Below, one piece after another: positions 35,869 through 43,202 of a stretch of DNA of 64,000 bases. The stretch lies in contig DEJV01000033.1 of the NCBI GenBank assembly GCA_002353525.1, forward strand, positions 13,243 to 77,242, written 5' to 3'. This stretch comes from Prevotella sp. UBA2739. GTDB lineage: Bacteria; Bacteroidota; Bacteroidia; Bacteroidales; Bacteroidaceae. Positions within the stretch are counted from its first letter, which is position 1, and every line of letters starts with the position of its first letter. The notes beneath the pieces were generated by a model. It ran no database searches, was not told the origin of the DNA, and worked only from the letters and a program-made list of their open reading frames with translations. The translations under genes were made by a program, and so were the position numbers.

Positions 35869-37227
35869 ATGGCAACACAAAGAGGACATTTTGCCACCAA
35901 GCTAGGCATCATTCTGGCTACTGCAGGATCGGCAGTGGGGCTGGGCAACATTTGGCGTTTCCCTTATATGACGGGGCATAATGGCGGTGCAGCCTTTATC
36001 CTGGTTTATTTCGTTTGTATTTTTATGCTGGGTGTTCCGGGCATGATCAGCGAGTTTATCGTAGGCCGTCGCGGAGCGTCCAATGCCGCAAGAGCCTATG
36101 GACAGTTGACAGGCAGCAAATGGTGGAAACTCGTAGGCTATCTGGGCATCCTTACCTCGACCATCATCCTGGGCTTCTATGCCGTAGTGGCAGGATGGTG
36201 CATGCAGTATCTTTTCGCGTCGCTCATGGGGAGTCTCAATGGCGATGCCGACTATGTGGTGAATTACTTCCGTGAGTTCTCCTCTCATCCGCTCAAGCCG
36301 TGTCTTTGGGCCATAGCCTTCATCTTGCTCACCCATCTGGTGGTGGTGCGTGGCGTGCGCAATGGCATTGAGCGCGCCTCCAAAGTGCTGATGCCCATTT
36401 TGCTGGTGTTGCTGCTCATTATCGTGGTGGCCTCGTGCCTACTGCCCGGGGCATACAAGGGCATTGAGTTCTTGTTGTGGCCCGACTTCTCGAAGCTTAG
36501 CGGCAGCGTGTTCCTCGAGGCACTAGGACAGGCTTTCTTCTCATTGAGTCTGGGAACGGCATGCCTGTGCACCTATGCTTCTTACTTTACTCGTCAGACC
36601 AACCTCGCACGGTCGGCCGTTCAGATAGCGCTGCTTGACACCATGATAGCTATTCTTGCCGGACTGATGATTTTTCCCGCTGCCTTCTCGGTGGGTATCA
36701 CCCCCGACGCAGGTCCGTCGCTCATCTTCATCACTCTGCCCAATGTCTTTCAGCAGGCTTTCAGTGCTATGCCCCTGGCAGGCCAGCTCATCTCCATTAT
36801 GTTCTATGCGCTGTTGGTGTTTGCGGCACTGACGTCGACCATCTCGATGCACGAGATTGGCACGGCTTTCTTTCACGAGGAGTTGGAGGCGCCGCGGCAG
36901 CGTTCGGCATGGGTGCTCACCATTGTGTGCAGCATCATTGCGGTGTTCTGTTCGCTCTCTATGGGTGCCTGTCCCAGTCTGCGCCTTTTGGGGCTCGACA
37001 TCCTTAATTTCTGCGATCAGCTTACAGCCCATTACATGCTGCCGCTGGGAGCCTTCCTTACGTGTTTGTTGGTGGGATGGTTTGTTCCCCGTCAGATTGT
37101 CTACGATGAGTTTACGAACAATGGCTCTCTTCGGGGCACACTCTTCAAGGCTTATCTGTTTGCAGTGAGGTATATCTGTCCTCTTTTCATCTTCATGGTT
37201 TTCCTGCATCAGTTGGGAATTATCTGA
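35869..37227 (+). CDS. Sodium-dependent symporter, NSS/SNF family (copy 2)
   Basis: A 452-residue paralogue of the previous gene, starting one base after its stop codon. Helix 1 reads GSAVGLGNIWRFPYMTGHNG; matching blocks include FFSLSLGTACLCTYASYFTR and ALTSTISMHEIGTAF. The two proteins align along their length with many substitutions in loops, so this is an old tandem duplication, perhaps with divergent substrate choice or hetero-oligomer formation. Confidence 0.94.
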   Translation: MATQRGHFATKLGIILATAGSAVGLGNIWRFPYMTGHNGGAAFILVYFVCIFMLGVPGMISEFIVGRRGASNAARAYGQLTGSKWWKLVGYLGILTSTIILGFYAVVAGWCMQYLFASLMGSLNGDADYVVNYFREFSSHPLKPCLWAIAFILLTHLVVVRGVRNGIERASKVLMPILLVLLLIIVVASCLLPGAYKGIEFLLWPDFSKLSGSVFLEALGQAFFSLSLGTACLCTYASYFTRQTNLARSAVQIALLDTMIAILAGLMIFPAAFSVGITPDAGPSLIFITLPNVFQQAFSAMPLAGQLISIMFYALLVFAALTSTISMHEIGTAFFHEELEAPRQRSAWVLTIVCSIIAVFCSLSMGACPSLRLLGLDILNFCDQLTAHYMLPLGAFLTCLLVGWFVPRQIVYDEFTNNGSLRGTLFKAYLFAVRYICPLFIFMVFLHQLGII

Positions 37228-37272
37228 GAAAGATGCTCCAGGGGCTGCTTCCTATGAGAAACCTTTTGCGAT

Positions 37273-38193
37273 ATGAAACTGAAAGAATTCTTTTACTTTA
37301 CCAAATCCGACCGTCAGGTGTTGCTCATTGTGTTTCTCCTGCTGGCCTTGGCATTGTTCTTTTTCTGGTTTCTAGGCAACAACAACACCCATACGTCGCT
37401 GTCTGAAGCCGACTCGCTGGCCATCACCCGGCAGATGGAACAGCGGCAACAGTGGCAACGCCGGCCCTATCGTCGTTATCAGCAGCGGCATTATCAGTAT
37501 GCGCAACAGTCGAAAGTCGAGAAACATCTGGTGGCATTCGATCCTAACACGGCCGACAGCTCTGTGTTGCTGGGCTTGGGGTTGCAAGAGTGGCAGGTGG
37601 CTAATATCTATAAATACAGGGCTGCAGGGGGCGTATACCGTCGACCGCAGGACTTTGCGCGCCTTTACGGGCTTACCCGTAAGCAGTATAAAGAGCTGGA
37701 GCCTTATATACACATCTCGGAAGATTATCTGGCAGCATCCACGATGTATAATTATGAGCCCGCCGTAGAGCGCGATACCATCAAGTCGCCCGTCAAGATA
37801 AAACCGCTGGAGCGCGTTGCGGTGAATGCTGCCGACACGAATATGCTGAAGAAAGTGCCTGGCATAGGCTCGCATTTCGCCCGCAAAATTGTGCAGTATA
37901 GGCAGCGGCTAGGCGGATTCTACGATATCCACCAACTGCTCGAGATTGAGGATTTCCCCGAGTCGTCGCTCACTTACTTCGTCATTCCCAACGAGAACCT
38001 TCGGAAAATACACATCAATACAGCTACGCTCAACGAACTGAAGAAACACCCTTACGTGGGCTATTTCCGTGCGCGGGCCATTGTGGATTACCGTCGTCTG
38101 AAAGGGCCGTTAAAAAGCCTGCAGGATTTAAAGCTGTTGAAAGACTTTACCCCGCAGGCTATTAAGCGTCTAGAACCTTATGTGGTGTACTAA
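37273..38193 (+). CDS. ComEA-like helix-hairpin-helix protein
   Basis: A 306-residue protein with one N-terminal membrane helix (VLLIVFLLLALALFFFWFL), a Gln/Arg-rich stretch (MEQRQQWQRRPYRRYQQRHY), and several HhH units: FDPNTADSSVLLGLGLQEWQ, VNAADTNMLKKVPGIGSHFA, INTATLNELKKHPYVGYFRA. The ComEA-type HhH repeats bind DNA without sequence preference. It may sit in the inner membrane with the HhH domains outside and help bind or take up DNA; this is inferred from fold. Found widely in Bacteroidetes as a stand-alone gene. Confidence 0.85.
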   Translation: MKLKEFFYFTKSDRQVLLIVFLLLALALFFFWFLGNNNTHTSLSEADSLAITRQMEQRQQWQRRPYRRYQQRHYQYAQQSKVEKHLVAFDPNTADSSVLLGLGLQEWQVANIYKYRAAGGVYRRPQDFARLYGLTRKQYKELEPYIHISEDYLAASTMYNYEPAVERDTIKSPVKIKPLERVAVNAADTNMLKKVPGIGSHFARKIVQYRQRLGGFYDIHQLLEIEDFPESSLTYFVIPNENLRKIHINTATLNELKKHPYVGYFRARAIVDYRRLKGPLKSLQDLKLLKDFTPQAIKRLEPYVVY

Positions 38194-38264
38194 TAGTTCA
38201 CCTTTTCACTGTTCACTCTTAACTATTCACTCTTAACTCTTAACTGTTCACTCTTCCCTCTTTC
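38194..38264. repeat. 14-bp TTCACTCTTAACTA repeat array
   Basis: CACTCTTAACTATT-type words recur at about 14-bp spacing between the stops of two convergent genes. Same class of short-period intergenic repeat as at 42008-42077. Confidence 0.7.
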
Positions 38265-39482
38265 CTAAAACAGTTTGGCATATTCTTTAGTAAGAAACTC
38301 ATCTACCCAGTCGTAGAATTTCTCCATCTCCTTATCGGCTTTTTTCTTCGTGCGCATCTTGTCGACCGCCTCGTTGCCGAAGGTTAGCACCACTTGTTCC
38401 AGTGGCAGTATGCGCTGCAAGATGCCCGTGTTCTGGCGGTTTATCAGTGCGGCCAGGTTGATGTAGTCGTGCCCGTTGCCCATGTCTTCGCAGAACAGGC
38501 GGGCTTTCAGCTCCAGACTCTTGTTGCAAAGCCACGAGCAGCGGTTGTCAGTGGGTTGCAATACTGCTGGCAGCTTGCCCGACGGGAGTATCATCAGGGG
38601 CATGGCAACCGTGGTGAGCGGGTAGCCTGCAATGGTCCAGCACACCATCTTCGAGGCTGGCTCGGTGGGAAGCACACCCTGTATGAGCATGGTTGCCGTT
38701 GAGGTGTAGCGCGGAATAAAGTCGCGGAAGGGGAACATCACCACCTTGTCGCCGTTCTCAGGCATCATGTTGTTCAGGTCGATGTGGGTCAGTCCGTGCT
38801 TCAGATAGCGTGAGATGTGTGTCAGCAGGTAGTCGCTGTTGATGTCGCCTCTTTTCTCCGCGTTCTCCATCAGCTCGGTGATAGCGGCATAGCGCTCAGC
38901 GCCCGTACGCAGTGTCGGGGCACCTGTCGTGCCGAAGTTGGTACGCATCAGATATCCTTTGGGCGCTACCGAGCTGTCGTTCACGTCGAATTTCACATAT
39001 CTTTGGTTGCCCGTTTCATAGTATGCGCAACCTCCCTTGGCGTCTATCACGCCGAAGTTTGAGTTCAAGTCCCTGGGGTGGGGCAGGGTGTCGAGCAGCG
39101 TTTCGAAATCTTCCAGCGTGGCACAAATCTCCAGTGCCCGTTTCATCAGTGCGCCGTCGCCGTTCGAGTCGATACCCTCTGGTCCGTTTAGGTTGTAGGC
39201 TGCCGTGTTGATAATGGCAAATCCTGCCTCGTTGTGTCCGCCCCAGGCGCTCTTCTCGCCCAGGTCAGAGGCGTTGACCAAGGCCAGATATCTGTATCGC
39301 TCGCCCTGAATAAGCAATGGCAGGTTTTGCATCCCTGAGGCTGCATCGCGGTGTTTGAACAGAATGGGGCGCCCATCGGGGGTGATTTTGCCCGAGATGA
39401 GCACTGAAGTGCACGCTTTGCATGGTGACAGGCTTCCCAAATAGCAGGCGGCAATGAACAACAAAACAATTACTTTTTTCAT
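38265..39482 (-). CDS. Exported Ntn hydrolase, choloylglycine/C45-like
   Basis: A 405-residue exported N-terminal nucleophile hydrolase. The start is the ATG at 39482; a longer frame to 39662 runs through a tRNA gene and is spurious. The signal peptide (VIVLLFIAACYLGSL) leads to CKACTSVLISG, in which the Cys after KA is the likely nucleophile freed by processing. The next conserved block, GRPILFKHRDAASG, carries the usual Arg-Asp, and NEAGFAIINTAAYNLN the oxyanion Asn. Members cut linear amides (conjugated bile acids, penicillin V, acyl peptides, N-acyl amino acids). Substrate unknown here. Confidence 0.78.
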   Translation of the reverse strand: MKKVIVLLFIAACYLGSLSPCKACTSVLISGKITPDGRPILFKHRDAASGMQNLPLLIQGERYRYLALVNASDLGEKSAWGGHNEAGFAIINTAAYNLNGPEGIDSNGDGALMKRALEICATLEDFETLLDTLPHPRDLNSNFGVIDAKGGCAYYETGNQRYVKFDVNDSSVAPKGYLMRTNFGTTGAPTLRTGAERYAAITELMENAEKRGDINSDYLLTHISRYLKHGLTHIDLNNMMPENGDKVVMFPFRDFIPRYTSTATMLIQGVLPTEPASKMVCWTIAGYPLTTVAMPLMILPSGKLPAVLQPTDNRCSWLCNKSLELKARLFCEDMGNGHDYINLAALINRQNTGILQRILPLEQVVLTFGNEAVDKMRTKKKADKEMEKFYDWVDEFLTKEYAKLF

Positions 39483-39565
39483 AGGCTGGTTGTTTAAAAG
39501 CAAAAAGAGGTATGGGGCGTATACTCCCAAACCTCTCTGAATGATATTGATTTTATTTCTCAATG

Positions 39566-39638
39566 TCGGGATGAGGCGACTCGAACGCCCGACCCCTACG
39601 TCCCGAACGTAGTGCGCTACCAACTGCGCTACATCCCG
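39566..39638 (-). tRNA. tRNA-Pro (anticodon CGG)
   Basis: On the minus strand the acceptor arms CGGGATG and CATCCCG pair with discriminator A. The anticodon arm is CTACG-TTCGGGA-CGTAG, with CGG as anticodon, and the T loop is GTTCGAGTC. CCA is not encoded. A promoter-like TACCTTTG (complement of 39660-39667) is 22 bp upstream. Confidence 0.95.
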
Positions 39639-39659
39639 ATTGCTTCTGAAAAGCGAGTG

Positions 39660-39667
39660 CAAAGGTA
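39660..39667 (-). promoter_or_regulatory. tRNA-Pro -7 box
   Basis: TACCTTTGCA on the minus strand, 22 bp before the first tRNA base. Confidence 0.65.
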
Positions 39668-39785
39668 CGGTTTTTAATTGATAATTGGCTATTGAAAATT
39701 GACAATTCCATAGTGGTTATGTTTTTTTAACACTCGAGATTGTCATTTTATTAATTATCCATCGTCATTTATCAATTAAAAGTAT

Positions 39786-39793
39786 TACCTTTG
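39786..39793 (+). promoter_or_regulatory. tRNA-Phe -7 box
   Basis: TACCTTTGCA matches TAnnTTTG, 19 bp before the tRNA. It is the mirror of the tRNA-Pro box, so the two tRNAs diverge from one gap of about 175 bp that also holds AATTGATAATTG-type repeat sequence (39675-39708, 39740-39780). Confidence 0.7.
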
Positions 39794-39812
39794 CACCCGC
39801 AAAAAGAAACAT

Positions 39813-39885
39813 GGTGCCTTAGCTCAGTTGGTAGAGCATCGGACTGAAAATCCGTGTGTCCCCGGTTCGATTCCTGGAGGTACCA
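39813..39885 (+). tRNA. tRNA-Phe (anticodon GAA)
   Basis: Acceptor GGTGCCT pairs with AGGTACC and discriminator A. The D arm is AGCTCAGTTGGTAGAGC. The anticodon loop is CTGAAAA with GAA, and the T arm CCCCGGTTCGATTCCTGG. CCA is not encoded. A terminator follows 21 bp on. Confidence 0.96.
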
Positions 39886-39906
39886 CCTTCCCCCTTCCAA
39901 TTCCTG

Positions 39907-39949
39907 TCCCGCGGAATTCCTTTACGGATTCTGCGGGATTCTTTTTTTT
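39907..39949 (+). terminator. Terminator of tRNA-Phe
   Basis: TCCCGCGGAATTCC and GGATTCTGCGGGA form a GC-rich stem (about 39907-39938) followed by TTCTTTTTTTT. Confidence 0.92.
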
Positions 39950-40056
39950 GTGCCTATCAAGTGAGATGAGAAACGTCATCAAATCATAAAGTAAAGTCAG
40001 TTGAAGAGCACTTTAGACTAATGCCTTTTGTATGCCCCCACTTTGTATCCTGTGCG

Positions 40057-40115
40057 TACAGATGCTTTGTAGCGTGCGTACAGATGCTTTGTACTGTGAG
40101 TACAGATGCTTTGTA
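40057..40115. repeat. 22-bp palindromic array of a second core type
   Basis: Three identical 15-bp cores TACAGATGCTTTGTA start at 40057, 40079 and 40101, spaced exactly 22 bp, with spacers GCGTGCG, CTGTGAG and CTGTGCG. A half core (ACTTTGTA) precedes. The spacer type CTGTSNG also occurs in the TACCAA arrays, so this appears to be the same architecture with a different core sequence. Confidence 0.88.
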
Positions 40116-40264
40116 CTGTGCGTTCAACTAAACAACAACTATTAAAAATAAGGATCAGGTATAGTAAACCTACAATAAAAATAAGTTCTAACCCAAGTCA
40201 ACCAAACTTACAATGAAGACCAAAAGTAGTCAACCATAATCGTTAAACTACATACTCTTATGCG

Positions 40265-40389
40265 TTCCACTCGTTGGTAGCCACACTACCAGTATTTGGT
40301 AGCCTCAGTACCAAAGCTTGGTAGCCTGCCTACCAACGCTTGGTAGCCTGCCTACCAACGCTTGGTACTGTCAGTACCAAAATTTGGTA
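40265..40389. repeat. 22-bp palindromic array, locus 2 (six units)
   Basis: Cores start at 40265 (degenerate), 40287, 40309, 40331, 40353 and 40375, exactly 22 bp apart: TACCAGTATTTGGTA, TACCAAAGCTTGGTA, TACCAACGCTTGGTA twice, TACCAAAATTTGGTA. A final half site TTTTGGTA follows. Spacers include GCCTCAG, GCCTGCC and CTGTCAG. Several cores are perfect 6-bp inverted repeats around a 3-bp centre. Confidence 0.92.
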
Positions 40390-40411
40390 GTGATTTTGGT
40401 ACTGACTTCTA

Positions 40412-40480
40412 TAGACACTTTCATTCGCGTTATGCTGCAACAGTAGACACTTTTTCCCACGTCATCCTAAAAAAAAAGAC
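40412..40480. repeat. 32-bp-spaced TAGACAC array, locus 2
   Basis: TAGACACTTT at 40412 and 40444 (32 bp), with a further AAGAC at 40476. ATGCTGCAACAG lies between the first two, corresponding to ATGCTGAAACAG at locus 1. Order and orientation relative to the 22-bp array are the same at both loci. The 682-bp gap 39886-40567 thus holds a terminator, three arrays and no gene. Confidence 0.78.
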
Positions 40481-40567
40481 ATAAGACGCACAGGTATACA
40501 CTGTTGCTCGCTATAATAGCGCTGCCAACTTACTATAACTTAGGCAACTCGCTATCACTCTACTGTC

Positions 40568-41923
40568 TTACAATAGCTCGGGCAACTGATAGAGCCGCAT
40601 GCTGTTGCTGCCTTTGATGAGGATGTAGTATCCCTGGGGTTGCTCTTCGCGGAGGGCAGCCTTCACTTCTTCGGCATCATGGAACTTGCGGAAGGCCGAT
40701 TGGGTGTGTGCAAACTCGTCGCCCACCAGCCACACCTGGTCGAACTTGCAGTCGGCCAGCATGTCGGCAATGCGCTGATGCTCTTCGGCAGAAACCTCGC
40801 CCAGTTCGCGCATATCGCCCAAGATAGCCATCTTCGGACTGACTTGCATTTGCTGGAAGTTGTGAATGGCCACACGCATGCTCGAGGGATTGGCGTTGTA
40901 GGCATCCACAATCAGCTGGTTCTTCTCGGTCACATCCAGTTGCGAACGGTTGTTGCTGGGCACATAGTTTTGCAGGGCATGGTTGATTTTTTCAGCGTCA
41001 ATGTCGAAGTACAAGCCTACGGTAATGGCAGCCAACATGTTGTAGATGTTGTAGTCGCCAATAAGGTGTGTTTTCACCAACATGGGGGCAGAGTCGCCCT
41101 CTTCCTCGTCGTGTATGTACCAGTTGAAGTGAAGGAAAGGCGCACACGACACCACTTCTCCTTTCACGATGATATCGTCGGAAGCACCCGTGCCATAGGC
41201 CGACTGCAGGATGAGGCCGCGCTCGTCGGCCATTTGCTGCAAGTCGGCGTCGTCGGCATTGATAAAGATCATGCCCTCCTCGAAACCGCTTGCCTCCATC
41301 TTGCGGCGCAAGAAGTCGTAGAGCTCGCCTTTGGTCTTCTTCACTCCCTCAAAGCTGCCGAAGCCTTGCAGATGGGCCCGTCCCACATTGGTAATCAGGC
41401 CGCAGGTAGGCTCGGCCGTCTCGACAAGCGTCTTGATGTCGCCCGGATGACTGGCTCCCATCTCAACGACGGCTATCTCGTGGCTGCTGTCCAGACGGAA
41501 GAGCGTCTTGGGCACACCCACATCGTTGTTGAAGTTGCCCTGTGTGAAGAGCACATTGTACTGTTCTTGCAGCACGGTGGCAATCAGTTCTTTGGTGGTG
41601 GTTTTGCCGTTGGTGCCGGTAATGCCAATCACGGGAATATGGAACTGGCGGCGGTGCTCACGTGCCAGGTCTTTATAGGTTTGCAGGGTGTCGCTGACAA
41701 GTATCAGCTTTTCTGCTGCCGATGGTGCTGCTTGGGCAACTACTGACGGGTTATCTACTATAGCATAAGCACAACCTTTCTCCAATGCCGACAGTGCAAA
41801 CTGATTGCCATCGAACGACTCGCCTTTCAATGCGAGGAAGATGCTGCCCTCAGGACAGTCGCGGCTGTCGGTGGTGATGCAGGGGTGCTGCTGATAGAGC
41901 TGATATATTTCTTTGATACTCAT
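40568..41923 (-). CDS. murF: UDP-N-acetylmuramoyl-tripeptide--D-alanyl-D-alanine ligase
   Basis: Cytoplasmic ligase adding D-Ala-D-Ala to the UDP-MurNAc tripeptide, last soluble step of peptidoglycan precursor synthesis; 451 residues. The N-terminal domain has TTDSRDCPEGSIFLALKGES. The ATP loop is GITGTNGKTTTKE; the central domain has VEMGASHPGDIKTLVETAEP and NVGRAHLQGFGS; the C-terminal domain has IVDAYNANPSSMRVAI. The start MSIKEIYQLY at 41923 is preferred; the ATG at 41941 would add six hydrophobic residues. It stands apart from any mur/fts cluster. Confidence 0.97.
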   Translation of the reverse strand: MSIKEIYQLYQQHPCITTDSRDCPEGSIFLALKGESFDGNQFALSALEKGCAYAIVDNPSVVAQAAPSAAEKLILVSDTLQTYKDLAREHRRQFHIPVIGITGTNGKTTTKELIATVLQEQYNVLFTQGNFNNDVGVPKTLFRLDSSHEIAVVEMGASHPGDIKTLVETAEPTCGLITNVGRAHLQGFGSFEGVKKTKGELYDFLRRKMEASGFEEGMIFINADDADLQQMADERGLILQSAYGTGASDDIIVKGEVVSCAPFLHFNWYIHDEEEGDSAPMLVKTHLIGDYNIYNMLAAITVGLYFDIDAEKINHALQNYVPSNNRSQLDVTEKNQLIVDAYNANPSSMRVAIHNFQQMQVSPKMAILGDMRELGEVSAEEHQRIADMLADCKFDQVWLVGDEFAHTQSAFRKFHDAEEVKAALREEQPQGYYILIKGSNSMRLYQLPELL

Positions 41924-41958
41924 AATAAAAAAGATTTTCACTATCCTTGTATTCCGTG

Positions 41959-41966
41959 CAAAGATA
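41959..41966 (-). promoter_or_regulatory. murF -7 box
   Basis: TATCTTTGCA on the minus strand, 36 bp before the chosen ATG. Confidence 0.7.
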
Positions 41967-42007
41967 GTGAAAATCTATGGAATAAGTGTCATGATGGGCA
42001 AAATATT

Positions 42008-42077
42008 CTCAGTAAACCGTTCGCTGTAAACTATTCACCATAAACTATTCACTGTAAACTGTTCACTGTAAAACTGT
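42008..42077. repeat. 14-bp GTAAACTATTCACT repeat array
   Basis: CATAAACTATTCAC, TGTAAACTGTTCAC and TGTAAAACTGTTCAC follow one another with 14 to 15 bp period, ending at the stop codon of the GH43 gene. It lies between the murF promoter and the end of the arabinan operon. Confidence 0.8.
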
Positions 42078-43070
42078 TCACTGCTTCTTCAATACAGGCC
42101 ATCCGTCGCGTGTCCAGTTGATTTTGCGCTTCACCAGTATCGACATGCCCTTTTCGGCGATGCTATAACCATGCGAGAAGTAATAGTCTTGCCCCTGAAA
42201 GCGGTATGCCGAATTGTGGCCGATAGCCTCGAAGGCTTTCTTGTCACCCTCGATGACGAGCGTGCCGCCACCTTCGGTCATAGGTTTACCTGTGCGGTCG
42301 AGGTAGGGACCGGCAACCTGACGACTGCGCCCCACAGCCACCCGATAGTTGCTCTTCATGCCGCGGCAGCAATAATCCCACGACACAAACAGGTAGTACC
42401 AGCCGTTGTGATGATAGATGAACGGAGCCTCGATGGCGTTGGTGCCGGCGAACTTAGAGGTGGGATTGGGCTCTGAGGGCTTGAATCCCGGAGCGTAGCG
42501 GCGGGCAATGGTGACAGGCTCTGTGGCTGCGTGCATGTTTTGGTCGAGGCGGATGAGCTGAATGCCGTCCCAGAACGAGCCGTAGGTCATCCAGGCTGTG
42601 CCCTCCTCGTCGATGATGAAGTTGGGATCGATGGCGTTCCACTGGTCTTTCTTCTCGTGCGAGCAGATGATGCAGCCGTCGTCGCGCCAGGGATAACGGC
42701 CGTCGAGCGTCACATTGCTCATCAGTCCGATGGCCGAGCCGTTCTTGCCGAAGGTGGAACATGAGTAGGCCACCCACCAGCGGTTGTTGTGGTAGATGAT
42801 GTCGGGTGCCCACACATGGTTTTTGAAGCCAGGCACGCTGTCGTGTGTCCAGGCGGGAATCTCTTTGATAAGCGGTTCGCGCACAATGGTCCACGTCTTC
42901 AGGTCGGTGGAAGTCATCTGCTGGATGCCATGTCCGGTAGAGAACATATAGTAGGTGCCGTTCTCATAAGCCAGCACGGGGTCGTGCACCATGGGCTTGT
43001 CGGTGGTTTTCTGTGCGCTGGTAACCATGGAAAAAGAGATGAAGAATGCAATAAGAATAAATCTTGTCAT
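42078..43070 (-). CDS. GH43 arabinan endo-1,5-alpha-L-arabinosidase-like enzyme
   Basis: A 330-residue secreted GH43 with a simple signal peptide (ISFSMVTSAQ). A single five-blade propeller is visible: base Asp in MVHDPVLAYENGTYYMF, pKa Asp in NAIDPNFIIDEEGTAWMTYG, acid Glu in TNAIEAPFIYHHNGWYYLF, and the arabinanase-type VWAPDIIYHNNRWWVAYS. No extra module and no lipobox, so probably periplasmic. It is the last gene of the arabinan locus, 132 bp after the previous GH43, with a stable hairpin in that gap. Confidence 0.92.
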   Translation of the reverse strand: MTRFILIAFFISFSMVTSAQKTTDKPMVHDPVLAYENGTYYMFSTGHGIQQMTSTDLKTWTIVREPLIKEIPAWTHDSVPGFKNHVWAPDIIYHNNRWWVAYSCSTFGKNGSAIGLMSNVTLDGRYPWRDDGCIICSHEKKDQWNAIDPNFIIDEEGTAWMTYGSFWDGIQLIRLDQNMHAATEPVTIARRYAPGFKPSEPNPTSKFAGTNAIEAPFIYHHNGWYYLFVSWDYCCRGMKSNYRVAVGRSRQVAGPYLDRTGKPMTEGGGTLVIEGDKKAFEAIGHNSAYRFQGQDYYFSHGYSIAEKGMSILVKRKINWTRDGWPVLKKQ

Positions 43071-43123
43071 TGATGAATAGTTTAGCTTTTAGTGGTACAT
43101 GTTTTAAGTTTGTTTTTTATGAA

Positions 43124-43164
43124 AATAAGGAGCTTTGAGCTTTGTCACTCAACAGCTCCTTATT
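43124..43164 (-). terminator. Hairpin between the two GH43 genes
   Basis: Perfect 11-bp arms AATAAGGAGCT and AGCTCCTTATT (43124-43134, 43154-43164). Read on the minus strand the 3' arm is followed by TTCATAAAAAAC, so a weak terminator or an mRNA-stabilising stem for the upstream GH43 is more likely than full termination. Confidence 0.6.
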
Positions 43165-43202
43165 CATTAAATAAATGCTATAGGGAAATAGCTTTTTCCA
43201 TG

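Noticed and set aside
38265..39662. Longer N terminus for the Ntn hydrolase
   Set aside because: The extra 60 codons run through the tRNA-Pro gene and its flanks, while the ATG at 39482 starts a normal signal peptide.
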